A DNA stretch of 64,000 nucleotides from an uncultured Mogibacterium sp. (GCF_938041965.1 NZ_CALISE010000003.1:73627-137626), one strand, 5' to 3'. Numbered from the stretch's first letter, positions 16,804-25,392 are shown. A program made the numbers and translations. The notes: generated by a model from the letters alone, not told the origin.

Positions 16804-17055
16804 ATGAGCAAGGATACAATTTTGTTCGAAAGTGCAAAGATCAAACAGATTTCCAACAAAGAAGCGATGCATCAGATTTATTCATCTCTTCAGGAGAGGG
16901 GATACAATGCTATCGATCAGATGGTTGGATACTTAACATCTGGAGACCCATCTTATATAACAAGCCATAATGATGCGAGAAACCTCATTCTTAAGATTGA
17001 TAGAGATGAGCTACTCGAGGAGATTTTAAAGTCTTATCTAGAGCTTGATAAGTAG
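16804..17055 (+). CDS. ireB: IreB/ReoM family regulatory phosphoprotein (UPF0297)
   Basis: 83 residues, all within the UPF0297 family (FESAKIKQISNKEAMHQIYS, LQERGYNAIDQMVGYLTSGD, DARNLILKIDRDELLEEIL). In enterococci and Listeria the homologue is a substrate of the PASTA Ser/Thr kinase and controls turnover of the cell-wall enzyme MurA. Very strong AGGAGGAA site. Located between alaS and ruvX as in most Firmicutes; the usual third partner yrzB (DUF1292) is missing. Confidence 0.92.
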   Translation: MSKDTILFESAKIKQISNKEAMHQIYSSLQERGYNAIDQMVGYLTSGDPSYITSHNDARNLILKIDRDELLEEILKSYLELDK

Positions 17056-17067
17056 GTTTTATATTAG

Positions 17068-17502
17068 ATGAGAAAAATAGGACTTGATGTCGGTGAAAAG
17101 ACTATAGGTGTTGCTTTAAGCGATTTACTAGATATTACAGCACAGGGAGTCACTACAATTGAGCGTGTTGGTATTAGAAAGGATACTACCAAGGTGCTTG
17201 ATTTAGTGCGCGAATATGAGTGTGATACAGTTGTAATCGGACTTCCTCTAAGCCTTGATGGAACCGATAGCGTACAGACTCAAAAGGTACGTGATTTCTG
17301 TACTATGCTTGAAAATAAATTAAGAAGCTCCGGACTTGCTCATGTAAATATCGAGTGGCAGGATGAGAGATTTACGACGAAGTTGGCAGAAAATATCCTT
17401 ATTGCAGGTGATGTAAAAAGAAGTGATCGCAAGAAGGTTATTGACAAGCAGGCAGCAATTTTAATATTACAAAGTTATTTAGACAGGGTGAGCAATGAAT
17501 AA
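17068..17502 (+). CDS. ruvX: Holliday junction resolvase-like nuclease RuvX/YqgF
   Basis: RNase H-fold nuclease; family roles include pre-16S rRNA 5' end processing and Holliday-junction resolution. Seen: MRKIGLDVGEKTIGVALSD (first catalytic Asp), VVIGLPLSLDGTDSVQT, WQDERFTTKLAE and the closing D-K-QAAILILQSYLD. 144 residues is typical. Its end overlaps the next gene by 8 bases, so translation is likely coupled. Confidence 0.93.
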   Translation: MRKIGLDVGEKTIGVALSDLLDITAQGVTTIERVGIRKDTTKVLDLVREYECDTVVIGLPLSLDGTDSVQTQKVRDFCTMLENKLRSSGLAHVNIEWQDERFTTKLAENILIAGDVKRSDRKKVIDKQAAILILQSYLDRVSNE

Positions 17503-18205
17503 GACACAAATTAATGAACTTAGTTTTCTCGCTTCTAATGACTATTGGGGCAGGGGCATCCTTATTGGAAGAACATCAAATAAGATTGCCGTTGCCTATT
17601 TTATAATGGGAAGAAGTGAAAATAGTCGAAATAGAATTTTTTATAAGGAAGATGATCGAGTAGCAATTGCACCGTATGATAAGGATGCAGATATTGACCC
17701 AACTCTCATCATCTATTATCCAATTAAGACAAATGGCAAGAATTTAATCGTAACGAATGGAGACCAGACGGATACAGTCGAGGAGTTCCTTAACAAAAGT
17801 CTTACATTTGAGGATGCTTTGAGAACTAGATGTTTCGAACCTGATGCGCCTCATTTTACACCGAGAATTAGTGGTATTTTAAGCCTTGTAGATGGTTCAT
17901 ATAAACTGAGCATTCTCAAGGATTCTGATGGACAAGGGACAGATTGTCATAGATATTTCTACGAATATCCTTCGCGTCCAAATTACGCGCATTTTATATA
18001 CACATATGAGGGTAACGACACACCACTTCCAACATTTGAAGGTGAACCTAAGCTATTTAAAATTCCAGATAGTATAGAGGAGTTTACTGATACTATATGG
18101 AATAGCCTTAATGATGATAATAAAATTTCTCTATGCACTATGATGATCAATCCGGAGACTCTAGAAAGAGAAGTTAATATTTATAACAAGAGAATGGGGG
18201 ATTAA
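17495..18205 (+). CDS. purO: PurO-like IMP cyclohydrolase
   Basis: Recognised as the archaeal-type (PurO) IMP cyclohydrolase family, which closes FAICAR to IMP in the last step of purine synthesis. Seen: LASNDYWGRGILIGRTSNK near the N-terminus, RSENSRNRIFY, and the central APHFTPRISGI block, typical of this family. 236 residues matches. Overlaps ruvX by 8 bases and shares one base with purB, so ruvX-purO-purB is one operon. A stand-alone AICAR transformylase domain lies downstream, so the two halves of ordinary bifunctional PurH are replaced by separate proteins. Confidence 0.82.
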   Translation: MNKTQINELSFLASNDYWGRGILIGRTSNKIAVAYFIMGRSENSRNRIFYKEDDRVAIAPYDKDADIDPTLIIYYPIKTNGKNLIVTNGDQTDTVEEFLNKSLTFEDALRTRCFEPDAPHFTPRISGILSLVDGSYKLSILKDSDGQGTDCHRYFYEYPSRPNYAHFIYTYEGNDTPLPTFEGEPKLFKIPDSIEEFTDTIWNSLNDDNKISLCTMMINPETLEREVNIYNKRMGD

Positions 18206-19641
18206 TGGAAACCAATAGATTGCAGTATATGTCGCCACTATCTTCTAGATACGCGAGCAAGGAGATGAAGTATATATTCTCCGAAAAGAAGAAATTTACA
18301 ACATGGCATGAGCTATGGATAGCTCTAGCAAAGGCCGAAAAAGAACTTGGCCTTGATATCACTGATGAACAGATCCAGGAAATGATTGAAAACAAGGACA
18401 TCGTTGATTTTGAGGTAGCCGAGGCTAGAGAAAAGGAAGTGCGTCACGATGTAATGAGCCATGTCTATGCATATGGAAAGCGTTGCCCTAAAGCAGAGGC
18501 GATAATTCACCTCGGAGCTACATCGTGCTATGTTGGTGACAATACAGATGTTATTTTGATGAAGGAAGCTCTTGAACTTATCATCGAGAAGACAGTTCAA
18601 GTCCTTGTAAATCTAAAGAAGTTTTCCAGAGAATATAAGGCTATGCCTTGCCTTGGATACACACATTTGCAGCCAGCACAGCTAACTACTGTAGGTAAGA
18701 GAGCATCGCTATGGATGTATGAACTAGCGCTCGATGTAATCGAACTTGAAAGAAGGCTCGAAGATCTCAAAATGCTTGGTTCAAAGGGCACAACAGGTAC
18801 GCAGGCAAGCTTTATGGATCTATTTAACAATGATGAGTCTAAGGTTAAGAAGTTAGATGAAATCATTGCAAAAGAATTCAGAGTATCTGGTTGTGTTCCG
18901 GTATCTGGACAGACTTATTCTCGCAAAGTGGACGCAAATATATTATCGTCACTCTCGGGTGTTGCACAGAGTGCTTCTAAGTTCTCAAATGACCTTAGAA
19001 TACTTCAGTCATTCGGCGAGATGGAAGAGCCTTTTGAAAAGAATCAAATTGGTTCTTCTGCTATGCCATACAAGAGAAATCCAATGAGATCCGAGCGAAT
19101 TACATCTCTTGCTAGATATGTAATCGTTGACTCACTTAACCCAGCAATTACTGCTGCAACACAGTGGTTTGAGAGAACACTGGATGACTCTGCAAATAAG
19201 AGAATTTCCGTTCCTGAGGCTTTTTTAGCACTAGATGGTATTCTTAACCTGTATATAAATATAACAAGTGATATGGTGGTATATCCTAAGGTTATAAATG
19301 CCCGTACTATGGAGAAGCTCCCGTTCATCGCAACTGAGAATATAATGATGGAAGCAGTTAAGAAGGGTGGAAATAGACAGGATTTACATGAACAGATAAG
19401 AGTTCATTCTCATGAGGCAACTTTAAGAGTAAAGAGAGATGGACTTAATAATGATCTTGTGGATAGAATTGCTGCCGATAAGACATTTGGACTTTCTAAA
19501 GAAGAGATTCTATCGGCTATGGATCCAATTCTATATGTGGGAAGAAGCCCATCTCAGGTTGAAGAATTGATTACTGAGGTTATTGATCCAATTATCGAAC
19601 GCCATCCTCAGAAAAATATCGAAACTGAGATTAACCTATAG
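18205..19641 (+). CDS. purB: Adenylosuccinate lyase
   Basis: Fumarase-superfamily enzyme acting twice in purine synthesis (SAICAR to AICAR, adenylosuccinate to AMP). Seen: HLGATSCYVGDN, GYTHLQPAQLTTVGKR with the catalytic His, and the family signature SSAMPYKRNPMRSE (about residues 283-297). 478 residues is the usual long form. Start ATG overlaps the purO stop. Terminated by the hairpin at 19683-19714. Confidence 0.96.
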   Translation: METNRLQYMSPLSSRYASKEMKYIFSEKKKFTTWHELWIALAKAEKELGLDITDEQIQEMIENKDIVDFEVAEAREKEVRHDVMSHVYAYGKRCPKAEAIIHLGATSCYVGDNTDVILMKEALELIIEKTVQVLVNLKKFSREYKAMPCLGYTHLQPAQLTTVGKRASLWMYELALDVIELERRLEDLKMLGSKGTTGTQASFMDLFNNDESKVKKLDEIIAKEFRVSGCVPVSGQTYSRKVDANILSSLSGVAQSASKFSNDLRILQSFGEMEEPFEKNQIGSSAMPYKRNPMRSERITSLARYVIVDSLNPAITAATQWFERTLDDSANKRISVPEAFLALDGILNLYINITSDMVVYPKVINARTMEKLPFIATENIMMEAVKKGGNRQDLHEQIRVHSHEATLRVKRDGLNNDLVDRIAADKTFGLSKEEILSAMDPILYVGRSPSQVEELITEVIDPIIERHPQKNIETEINL

Positions 19642-19682
19642 AGGTTATTAATGTCAAATTTATTTAATTAATGCAATATACA

Positions 19683-19714
19683 AGATGAGAGGCTGTTTTA
19701 ATGGCCTCTTATCT
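19683..19714 (+). terminator. Hairpin after purB
   Basis: 11-base stem AGATGAGAGGC (19683-19693)/GCCTCTTATCT (19704-19714) with one wobble pair and a 10-base loop; weak U-tail. Confidence 0.6.
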
Positions 19715-19761
19715 CGATTATAAGAGTAAGAATTGTCGCGTAGTAACTAGTGGTGAATGAA

Positions 19762-20949
19762 ATGAAAAAAATCGAATTAAAATACGGATGTAACCCAAAT
19801 CAAAAGCCTTCTTCTGTATATATGAAAGATGGTTCAGAACTGCCTTTTGAGGTTTTAAATGGCAAACCTGGATATATTAACCTTCTAGATGCTTTAAATG
19901 GATGGCAGCTAGTAAGTGAAATAAAGGAAGCGACCGGCAAAGCTGCAGCTGCTTCTTTTAAGCATGTAAGTCCTTCGTCTGCCGCTGTTGGGAGAGTTAT
20001 GAGCGATAAGCTTAAAAAAGCTTGCTTTGTAGATGATATCGCTGGTCTAGATGAATCTCCGATTGCAACAGCATATGCGAGGGCTCGTGGGACTGACCGT
20101 ATGTCATCATTTGGTGATTTCATTTCTTTGAGTGATACATGCGACGAAACATGTGCGAAGCTAATTAAGAGAGAAGTTTCTGATGGTGTAATTGCTCCAG
20201 CGTTTACTGATGCAGCACTAGAGGTATTGAAGCAGAAGAAAAATGGAAATTATCTGATTCTCAAAGTTAATGAGAATTTTAGAGCGCCTGAAGTGGAGAC
20301 AAAGCAGGTATTTGGCGTTACTTTTGAACAGAAGCATAATGATATAAAAATAGACAAGACTTGCCTTAATGATGTAGTGACTGAAATAAAGGATATTCCA
20401 GAGGATGCTAAGGATGATTTGGTAATTGCCCTAATAACACTTAAGTATACACAGTCAAACTCTGTTGCATATGCAGCAGATGGTCAAACAATTGGAATAG
20501 GAGCTGGTCAGCAGTCAAGAGTTCACTGCACTCGTCTTGCTGGTTCAAAGGCTGATAATTGGCATCTCAGACAGTCTGAAAAGGTACTGAATCTACCTTT
20601 TAAGGAAGGGACAAAGAGACCAAACAAGGATAACTTTATAGATAGATATATAGCTATGGAGGATACTCCTGAAGCAAGAGGGGATTTTGACTGGGAGGAA
20701 TTATTCTCGGAGAGGCCTGAAGTTTTTACAGTCGAAGAAAAAAGACAGATTCTTGATGCGATTACAGGCGTATCAGTAGCATCAGATGCATTCTTTCCAT
20801 TTAGTGATAATATCGATAGAGCTCATGAAAGTGGTGTATCGTATATTGCTGAGCCTGGAGGCTCGACCCGCGATGATCTAGTTATTGATTCTTGTAACAA
20901 GTATGGAATAGCCATGGCGTTTACAGGATTTAGACTGTTCCATCACTAA
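19762..20949 (+). CDS. purH: Stand-alone AICAR transformylase domain (PurH-like)
   Basis: Formyl transfer from 10-formyl-THF to AICAR, giving FAICAR for the PurO-like enzyme upstream. The protein corresponds to the C-terminal AICARFT half of PurH only (LKYGCNPNQKPSS, KAAAASFKHVSPSSAAVG with the active-site KH, TQSNSVAYAADGQTIGIGAGQQSR, FFPFSDNIDRA, EPGGSTRDD). About 395 residues; the MGS-like IMP cyclohydrolase half is absent. ATG 19762 is preferred over the in-frame GTG codons at 19750/19753 (GGTG site 8 bases before). Confidence 0.92.
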   Translation: MKKIELKYGCNPNQKPSSVYMKDGSELPFEVLNGKPGYINLLDALNGWQLVSEIKEATGKAAAASFKHVSPSSAAVGRVMSDKLKKACFVDDIAGLDESPIATAYARARGTDRMSSFGDFISLSDTCDETCAKLIKREVSDGVIAPAFTDAALEVLKQKKNGNYLILKVNENFRAPEVETKQVFGVTFEQKHNDIKIDKTCLNDVVTEIKDIPEDAKDDLVIALITLKYTQSNSVAYAADGQTIGIGAGQQSRVHCTRLAGSKADNWHLRQSEKVLNLPFKEGTKRPNKDNFIDRYIAMEDTPEARGDFDWEELFSERPEVFTVEEKRQILDAITGVSVASDAFFPFSDNIDRAHESGVSYIAEPGGSTRDDLVIDSCNKYGIAMAFTGFRLFHH

Positions 20950-20985
20950 GTCTCGTCGCTTTTAATACTGAATTCGGTGATTTGG

Positions 20986-21183
20986 ATGATTAAAGAAAAA
21001 GCACTTGTTACGCTAAAGAAAGATATACAAATTGAATATCCGTTTTCCGATGATTTACCTATGATTTTCTTAGGTGAAATCTCTAATATGCCGGAGCATG
21101 GAATATTTATCGGAAGGTCTGGAAAAAGCTATTTTGGATATCATATAGATAGCTTTAGAGAACTTAACGAGGAAGAAATATGA
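20986..21183 (+). CDS. Small hypothetical protein
   Basis: 65 residues, no recognised family. Composition is soluble and mildly acidic with a glycine-rich centre (GIFIGRSGKSYFGYHIDSF). ATG 20986 lies downstream of a weak CGGTGA site; an in-frame GTG at 20977 is possible. Lies between the AICARFT gene and the DUF4241 gene, 59 bases before the latter, and could be translated with either. Confidence 0.55.
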   Translation: MIKEKALVTLKKDIQIEYPFSDDLPMIFLGEISNMPEHGIFIGRSGKSYFGYHIDSFRELNEEEI

Positions 21184-21242
21184 ATCATTTGATTGAGCAT
21201 TATTTGAATGATTGTAAGACTTTGAATTAAAAAGGGAGTATT

Positions 21243-21965
21243 ATGGAAAAGCTGCAACCATCAATTGAATGGAAGAAAAGGTATGAAGCGGTCAAGAACC
21301 TGCTTACATCACCGGTAAACTATGCAAAGTGCTTTGACATGAAGGAAATTCAGGGCAAGGAGATATTCATTTTGGATATGGGTGAAATTGAATTTCCTAC
21401 AGGAAACATACTCGTAAGGGATCCATTAGTATGGCTAAACAGAGATGAAAAAGCATATTTAACATCTGTGCCGAGGGGAAAATATAGAATTGAAACGTTA
21501 GTTGTAAAATTAGAAGAAGATCACTACAGGTACGCACTAAGCAGAGTGAGATTTACAGAAAACGTCCCTAAGATTTATTACGAGGCACTTAAGGGTGATG
21601 AAAATCTAGATGATGTAGATGGTGATAGCATATTTGGATTTAATGTAGATGCTGGTCTTGCAACTATAGTTGATGTAGAGACAAGAAACGCATACTGTGA
21701 TTTTAAAGATAAATGGTATGCAGAAAATCCTAACAAGAATATATATGATGATTTTTTTGCTGAGGTTTTTGCAAATAATGCTGAGGATAATCCAGTTTAT
21801 CAAAGAGAGGGTGGAGACTGGATAAACTTTAAAATACCAAATTCAGAACTCTCAATTCCCATGATACAATCAGGGTTTGGAAATGGAAGATATCCTGTCT
21901 ATTTTGGTTATGACGAAAACGGAAAGCTTTGCGATTTAGTCGTTGAATATATATATTTAGCATAA
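21243..21965 (+). CDS. DUF4241 domain protein
   Basis: 240-residue soluble protein. The family pattern is seen as GNILVRDPLVWL, PRGKYRIETLVVKL, FNVDAGLATIVDVETRNAY and a closing GGDWINFKIPNSELSIPMIQ plus SGFGNGRYPVYFGYDENG. The function of DUF4241 is unknown. Clear AAGGGAG site. No signal peptide or membrane segment. Followed by a CCGAGA/TCTCGG hairpin (21979-21992) without a T-run. Confidence 0.78.
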   Translation: MEKLQPSIEWKKRYEAVKNLLTSPVNYAKCFDMKEIQGKEIFILDMGEIEFPTGNILVRDPLVWLNRDEKAYLTSVPRGKYRIETLVVKLEEDHYRYALSRVRFTENVPKIYYEALKGDENLDDVDGDSIFGFNVDAGLATIVDVETRNAYCDFKDKWYAENPNKNIYDDFFAEVFANNAEDNPVYQREGGDWINFKIPNSELSIPMIQSGFGNGRYPVYFGYDENGKLCDLVVEYIYLA

Positions 21966-22041
21966 TGAAATAAAATCACCGAGAAGTCTCGGAGAAAGGA
22001 AAATCCAGATTTTTTTCAGGTAACTGGATTACATACGTGTT

Positions 22042-22926
22042 ATGAACGACCTTCAAATAGATTATTTTATGGCCGTAGCTACTAATTCGAGCTTTACCAA
22101 GACATCGGAAGAACTCTTTGTATCTCAGCCTGCAATTTCCAAGCAAATTGCACTTCTAGAAAGAGAGCTTGGGGTTAAGCTATTCATTAGAAATAATAGG
22201 AGAACAGAACTTACAGAGGCTGGAAAGAGATATTTTGATTTTTTTAGTCGATATAAGACTGAAATGGGCAATATTAAGCACGAAGTATCCGAATTAGATG
22301 GCATTACTGCTCAGACAATAACCATCGGAATACTTGAAGGGTGGGATTTTGCATCATGGCTTACGAATGTTATAAAAAAGTATAGAGATTCACATGGTTA
22401 TGTAGATATATTGATTAATTATGTCGGTGCCAAGGAAGTTTCAACGCTGCTCCTTACAGATGAGATTGACATTGCAATCTCTCTGAAAAACACTTTTGAT
22501 ACTTTTGCAGAGATTGAATCACATAATATACTCGAAGCCAGAAAGAAACTCGTATACAACAAGCAAAATACGTTGGCTATGAAAGAAAATCTCAGTCCAG
22601 CAGATTTTGCTAATGAAAAATTTTTTGCCCCCTGGAGTATCATGGATGATACAGTTACAAAGAGCATTAACATGTATATGCAGCCATATGGTATCAGGCC
22701 AAATATTCAGTTCGTAAATAATTTCGAATCGATGATTAACTGTGTAAGATATAACCTTGGTGTTGCAATTTGCGATGAATTTACAGGATATCTCAATGAT
22801 AAAAATTTAGAATCAATTGATTTACAGGAAAAAGAATTTATCTGTGCTGGAATGATTAAGAATAGCACTAATGACGAGGTTAGGGAATTATATGACCTGA
22901 TTCTATCTTGTTCAGTTGATTCATAA
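22042..22926 (+). CDS. LysR-family transcriptional regulator
   Basis: 294 residues: N-terminal winged helix (MNDLQIDYFMAVATNSSFTK, SEELFVSQPAISKQIALLE) and a periplasmic-binding-like effector domain. It is transcribed toward, not divergently from, the three-gene cluster that follows, and a terminator separates them, so regulation of that cluster is an inference from adjacency. The leader holds two short inverted repeats (21979-21992 and AATCCAG 22002-22008/CTGGATT 22024-22030) that could be operator-like. Confidence 0.9.
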   Translation: MNDLQIDYFMAVATNSSFTKTSEELFVSQPAISKQIALLERELGVKLFIRNNRRTELTEAGKRYFDFFSRYKTEMGNIKHEVSELDGITAQTITIGILEGWDFASWLTNVIKKYRDSHGYVDILINYVGAKEVSTLLLTDEIDIAISLKNTFDTFAEIESHNILEARKKLVYNKQNTLAMKENLSPADFANEKFFAPWSIMDDTVTKSINMYMQPYGIRPNIQFVNNFESMINCVRYNLGVAICDEFTGYLNDKNLESIDLQEKEFICAGMIKNSTNDEVRELYDLILSCSVDS

Positions 22927-22971
22927 CAACGCGGTTATGCAGAGCATACCTAATATTCAATTATACAAAGA

Positions 22972-23016
22972 GACCTTGTTTGTTTAAAATATAGACAAAT
23001 AAGGTCGTTTTGATTT
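22972..23016 (+). terminator. Terminator between the LysR gene and the downstream cluster
   Basis: 12-base stem GACCTTGTTTGT (22972-22983)/ACAAATAAGGTC (22995-23006), one wobble pair, 11-base loop, then GTTTTGATTTT. Confidence 0.8.
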
Positions 23017-23066
23017 TAACGATTTTGAGCTATGGATTGTTTTTATTATGGATGGAGGGTATTACA

Positions 23067-23516
23067 ATGCCAAAGAGTAAGAAACTAACTGCAGTATATG
23101 CACTGATTATGGATTTACCACTCAGCATCGTTGTTACTATGGTAGCACTTGCACTAGGTGGTAATCTGACAATGGAAAGATTTATTCCGAGCTTCTGCTT
23201 AGCTTATGTACTTACATTTTTTATTAATTTTCTACCTGTTGGTATGATAGGTTTTAAATTCGCAAGCAAGTATGCAGAAGATAATACATTCAAGTTTGGA
23301 CTTCTTGCAAATGTTGTTATAGCTTTTTTCTTTGTAGTTATCTTGGATTTAGTGATGACAGCTTTTGGTGTGTTCATTGCTGGTAATGGAACGATGAATG
23401 ACTATTTGTTTGCTGTTGTTGCTGGATTTGTACCATGTTATATTCCAACACTAATTATAGCGATGATATGGTATCCCGTAGCAGACAAGGCTTCAAGAGC
23501 AATTTGTCATGAATAA
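23067..23516 (+). CDS. Small integral membrane protein (possibly DUF2798-like)
   Basis: 149 residues with four hydrophobic segments arranged as two similar pairs (YALIMDLPLSIVVTMVALAL; SFCLAYVLTFFINFLPVGMIG; LLANVVIAFFFVVILDLVM; FAVVAGFVPCYIPTLIIAMI), resembling a duplicated DUF2798 unit. ATG 23067 follows GGAGGG. First gene of a three-gene run whose members are 14 and 13 bases apart. Function unknown; possibly transport or membrane support of the same pathway as its neighbours. Confidence 0.75.
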   Translation: MPKSKKLTAVYALIMDLPLSIVVTMVALALGGNLTMERFIPSFCLAYVLTFFINFLPVGMIGFKFASKYAEDNTFKFGLLANVVIAFFFVVILDLVMTAFGVFIAGNGTMNDYLFAVVAGFVPCYIPTLIIAMIWYPVADKASRAICHE

Positions 23517-23530
23517 ATAGGAGGTATAAT

Positions 23531-24403
23531 ATGAATAGACCAGAATTCTATCCAGTCAGGAGTCTAATATACGTTGATCTTGCACATGAGGATTATAGGA
23601 TAAAGCTTGAGAATTGGTTATACAGGTACCATATTCCAGATAGTATTTCGCAATTTGGACCGTATGTATCAAAGTATGCATTTTATCAGGCTCTTCCAAC
23701 ACCTCCAGGTGGTGAAAGATTTGGTACTGTAAGAATGCAGATGACAGAGCACTACTGGCTAGCAAATCCAAATGATATTAGAAATTTCGTACATCATAAG
23801 GCACTGACAGAGTATTTTCCTAAGGATGTACTAATATGGCAAAATAATATGCCTGATGAGGGGAACTCTCATAAAATTAATAAATCCGAAGAGGTTAATT
23901 TTGAAGGCGATGATGCGAGAGCTACAAAAGGGAGCGAAGAATTAGGTACAGTTCCATTTATATTTGCATTTATCCCGGTATGGTGGGAAGAAGACTTCAA
24001 GGGTGAAGGCAGAACTGTTGAAGATGGACCAAACTATAGATGGCAGTTTATGGTTCATTACCCTGAGGGGGTTACTCTTGAAGAAGGAGATAAGTGGCTT
24101 AAGGAAGAATTCTTACCAGCCTATACAGAACAGGATGAAGTAATAAGATGTTTATCTAGCAAGGTAATAAAGGAAATAAATGGCTGTGATTTTGATCGTG
24201 TTGTTGAAATGTGGTTCCCATGTCAGTCAGCGTGGGCAGCAGCGACAGAAAAGGCTGCTAAAATAGTAAAAAAGCCATCTTGGGGAGAAACTACAGATTT
24301 CCCATATCTCAAAAAGTCATATGGAATCTCGGGAATTTTCTTATCAGATATAGCAAGATCAGATAATATGACTGGTTATCATGGTTATATTACAATGAGG
24401 TAA
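23531..24403 (+). CDS. Uncharacterised soluble protein, possibly EthD-like
   Basis: 290 residues, no signal peptide or membrane segment, tryptophan-rich. The N-terminal part (LENWLYRYHIPDSISQFGPY, VSKYAFYQALPTPPGGERFG) has the rhythm of an EthD/dimeric alpha-beta barrel domain, and a second half of similar size (FIFAFIPVWWEEDF, YRWQFMVHYPEGVT) suggests a duplicated fold. No known catalytic motif. AGGAGG site 6 bases upstream. Flanked by two membrane proteins, so a role in processing a small, perhaps hydrophobic, molecule is an inference. Confidence 0.65.
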   Translation: MNRPEFYPVRSLIYVDLAHEDYRIKLENWLYRYHIPDSISQFGPYVSKYAFYQALPTPPGGERFGTVRMQMTEHYWLANPNDIRNFVHHKALTEYFPKDVLIWQNNMPDEGNSHKINKSEEVNFEGDDARATKGSEELGTVPFIFAFIPVWWEEDFKGEGRTVEDGPNYRWQFMVHYPEGVTLEEGDKWLKEEFLPAYTEQDEVIRCLSSKVIKEINGCDFDRVVEMWFPCQSAWAAATEKAAKIVKKPSWGETTDFPYLKKSYGISGIFLSDIARSDNMTGYHGYITMR

Positions 24404-24416
24404 GAACGGAAATAAT

Positions 24417-24944
24417 ATGAGTAAAAGGGAAAGCCTTAATCGCGACGGTGGCAAGGGTAATTATAAAGAAGTGCTTACCCTTGCTCTCTTAGTTGGAATT
24501 CTTCCTCCAACATGGGCTTTAATAAGCCCATATATAGGAGTGCACGTTGGACCAATAGCTCTTATTGCTGCTGGCATATATGGTGCAAATGGGAATAAAT
24601 TCGAAGACTCTTTTAAAATAGCAGCTGGATATATCGCTGGAGACATATGGTCATTAATTGCCACAGCCGTGATGCAAAAAACGCCTTTTAGTGCGAATCT
24701 TACACTTTGGTCTACTTTATTTATACTAGGATTTATTGCAGTAATAATATCTGCAAAATTTCCCAGGTATGTATATCTGCCAAGTTTTCTAGCAGGATGG
24801 GCGATAGCGATGTTATCGATGAATCTAGATTCAACAACTCCATTAATAAGGATGACAATTGAAATCGGAGTAGCGATGCTTGTGGGTGTATATTACGTTG
24901 GAGCTTTGATAGATAAGATACATAAGGTAGTAAATAATAGATAG
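24417..24944 (+). CDS. DUF1097-like integral membrane protein
   Basis: 175 residues with about five hydrophobic helices (VLTLALLVGILPPTWALISP, GPIALIAAGIYGANG, AAGYIAGDIWSLIA, TLFILGFIAVIISA, IGVAMLVGVYYVGALID). The glycine-rich first pair and the length fit the DUF1097/YcdZ family of inner-membrane proteins of unknown function. Last gene of the cluster, followed by a good terminator. Confidence 0.7.
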   Translation: MSKRESLNRDGGKGNYKEVLTLALLVGILPPTWALISPYIGVHVGPIALIAAGIYGANGNKFEDSFKIAAGYIAGDIWSLIATAVMQKTPFSANLTLWSTLFILGFIAVIISAKFPRYVYLPSFLAGWAIAMLSMNLDSTTPLIRMTIEIGVAMLVGVYYVGALIDKIHKVVNNR

Positions 24945-25017
24945 AGATACCAGATGAAATGAGATACTTAGTAATTTATTAAATATTTATGTAATCGTAT
25001 TTTGCGAATGATAAGGA

Positions 25018-25052
25018 AACTATCTGAACGAATTAGTTTAGGTAGTTTTTTA
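25018..25052 (+). terminator. Terminator of the membrane/EthD-like cluster
   Basis: 12-base stem AACTATCTGAAC (25018-25029)/GTTTAGGTAGTT (25036-25047), wobble pairs, 6-base loop, then TTTTA. Confidence 0.8.
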
Positions 25053-25355
25053 TTAACAAAATAATTAAAAAAGATAGAAATATATGTAAAGAAAATAAAT
25101 GCATTATCATAGTAAAGCAAATAAGTATCGATGGGGAAATGAATCTAATGAGACATAACTATTCCTAAAATCATAATTTTGGGAACAGTTATGAAACAAG
25201 AAATATGGCTGCCACGGAGGCAGCCTCGTAAATGGAGCTTTATGTATTTGACAACAAGTGATGTAACACTGTACCAATACCTGTGTAATAAGGGAGATAT
25301 ATTATGATTTGATTATCTTCCATAACGTGGAGATGTCGTAATACCCTTATCTCAT
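25053..25355. other. Gene-poor zone between convergent transcripts, with two hairpins
   Basis: No convincing gene. It holds an 18-base imperfect stem (25154-25171/25176-25193, loop CATA) and a perfect 7-base GC-rich stem GGCTGCC (25207-25213)/GGCAGCC (25219-25225). Behind the second, GGAG and an ATG at 25242 open a 21-codon frame to 25307; this is too short to call. A TTGACA occurs at 25248 without a clear -10. Confidence 0.4.
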
Positions 25356-25374
25356 AAAAAACGCCTCTAAGGCG
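25356..25374 (-). terminator. Terminator of the yneA-like gene
   Basis: On the - strand CGCCT-TAG-AGGCG (25374-25362) followed by TTTTTT (25361-25356), 19 bases beyond the stop codon of the yneA-like gene. Confidence 0.7.
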
Positions 25375-25392
25375 AAATTTCGGCCTCATTTT

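Noticed and set aside
17832..17849. GAAC...GTTTCGAAC pattern resembling a LexA box
   Set aside because: Inside the purO coding region, arms do not match the consensus spacing.
25242..25307. 21-codon frame with a GGAG site
   Set aside because: Too short, no similarity or hydrophobic toxin-like character; kept only as part of a finding on the region.
24945..25392. Possible dif site at the strand switch
   Set aside because: Only an ATATATTATG core is shared with the Bacillus dif; the two XerC/XerD arms do not match.
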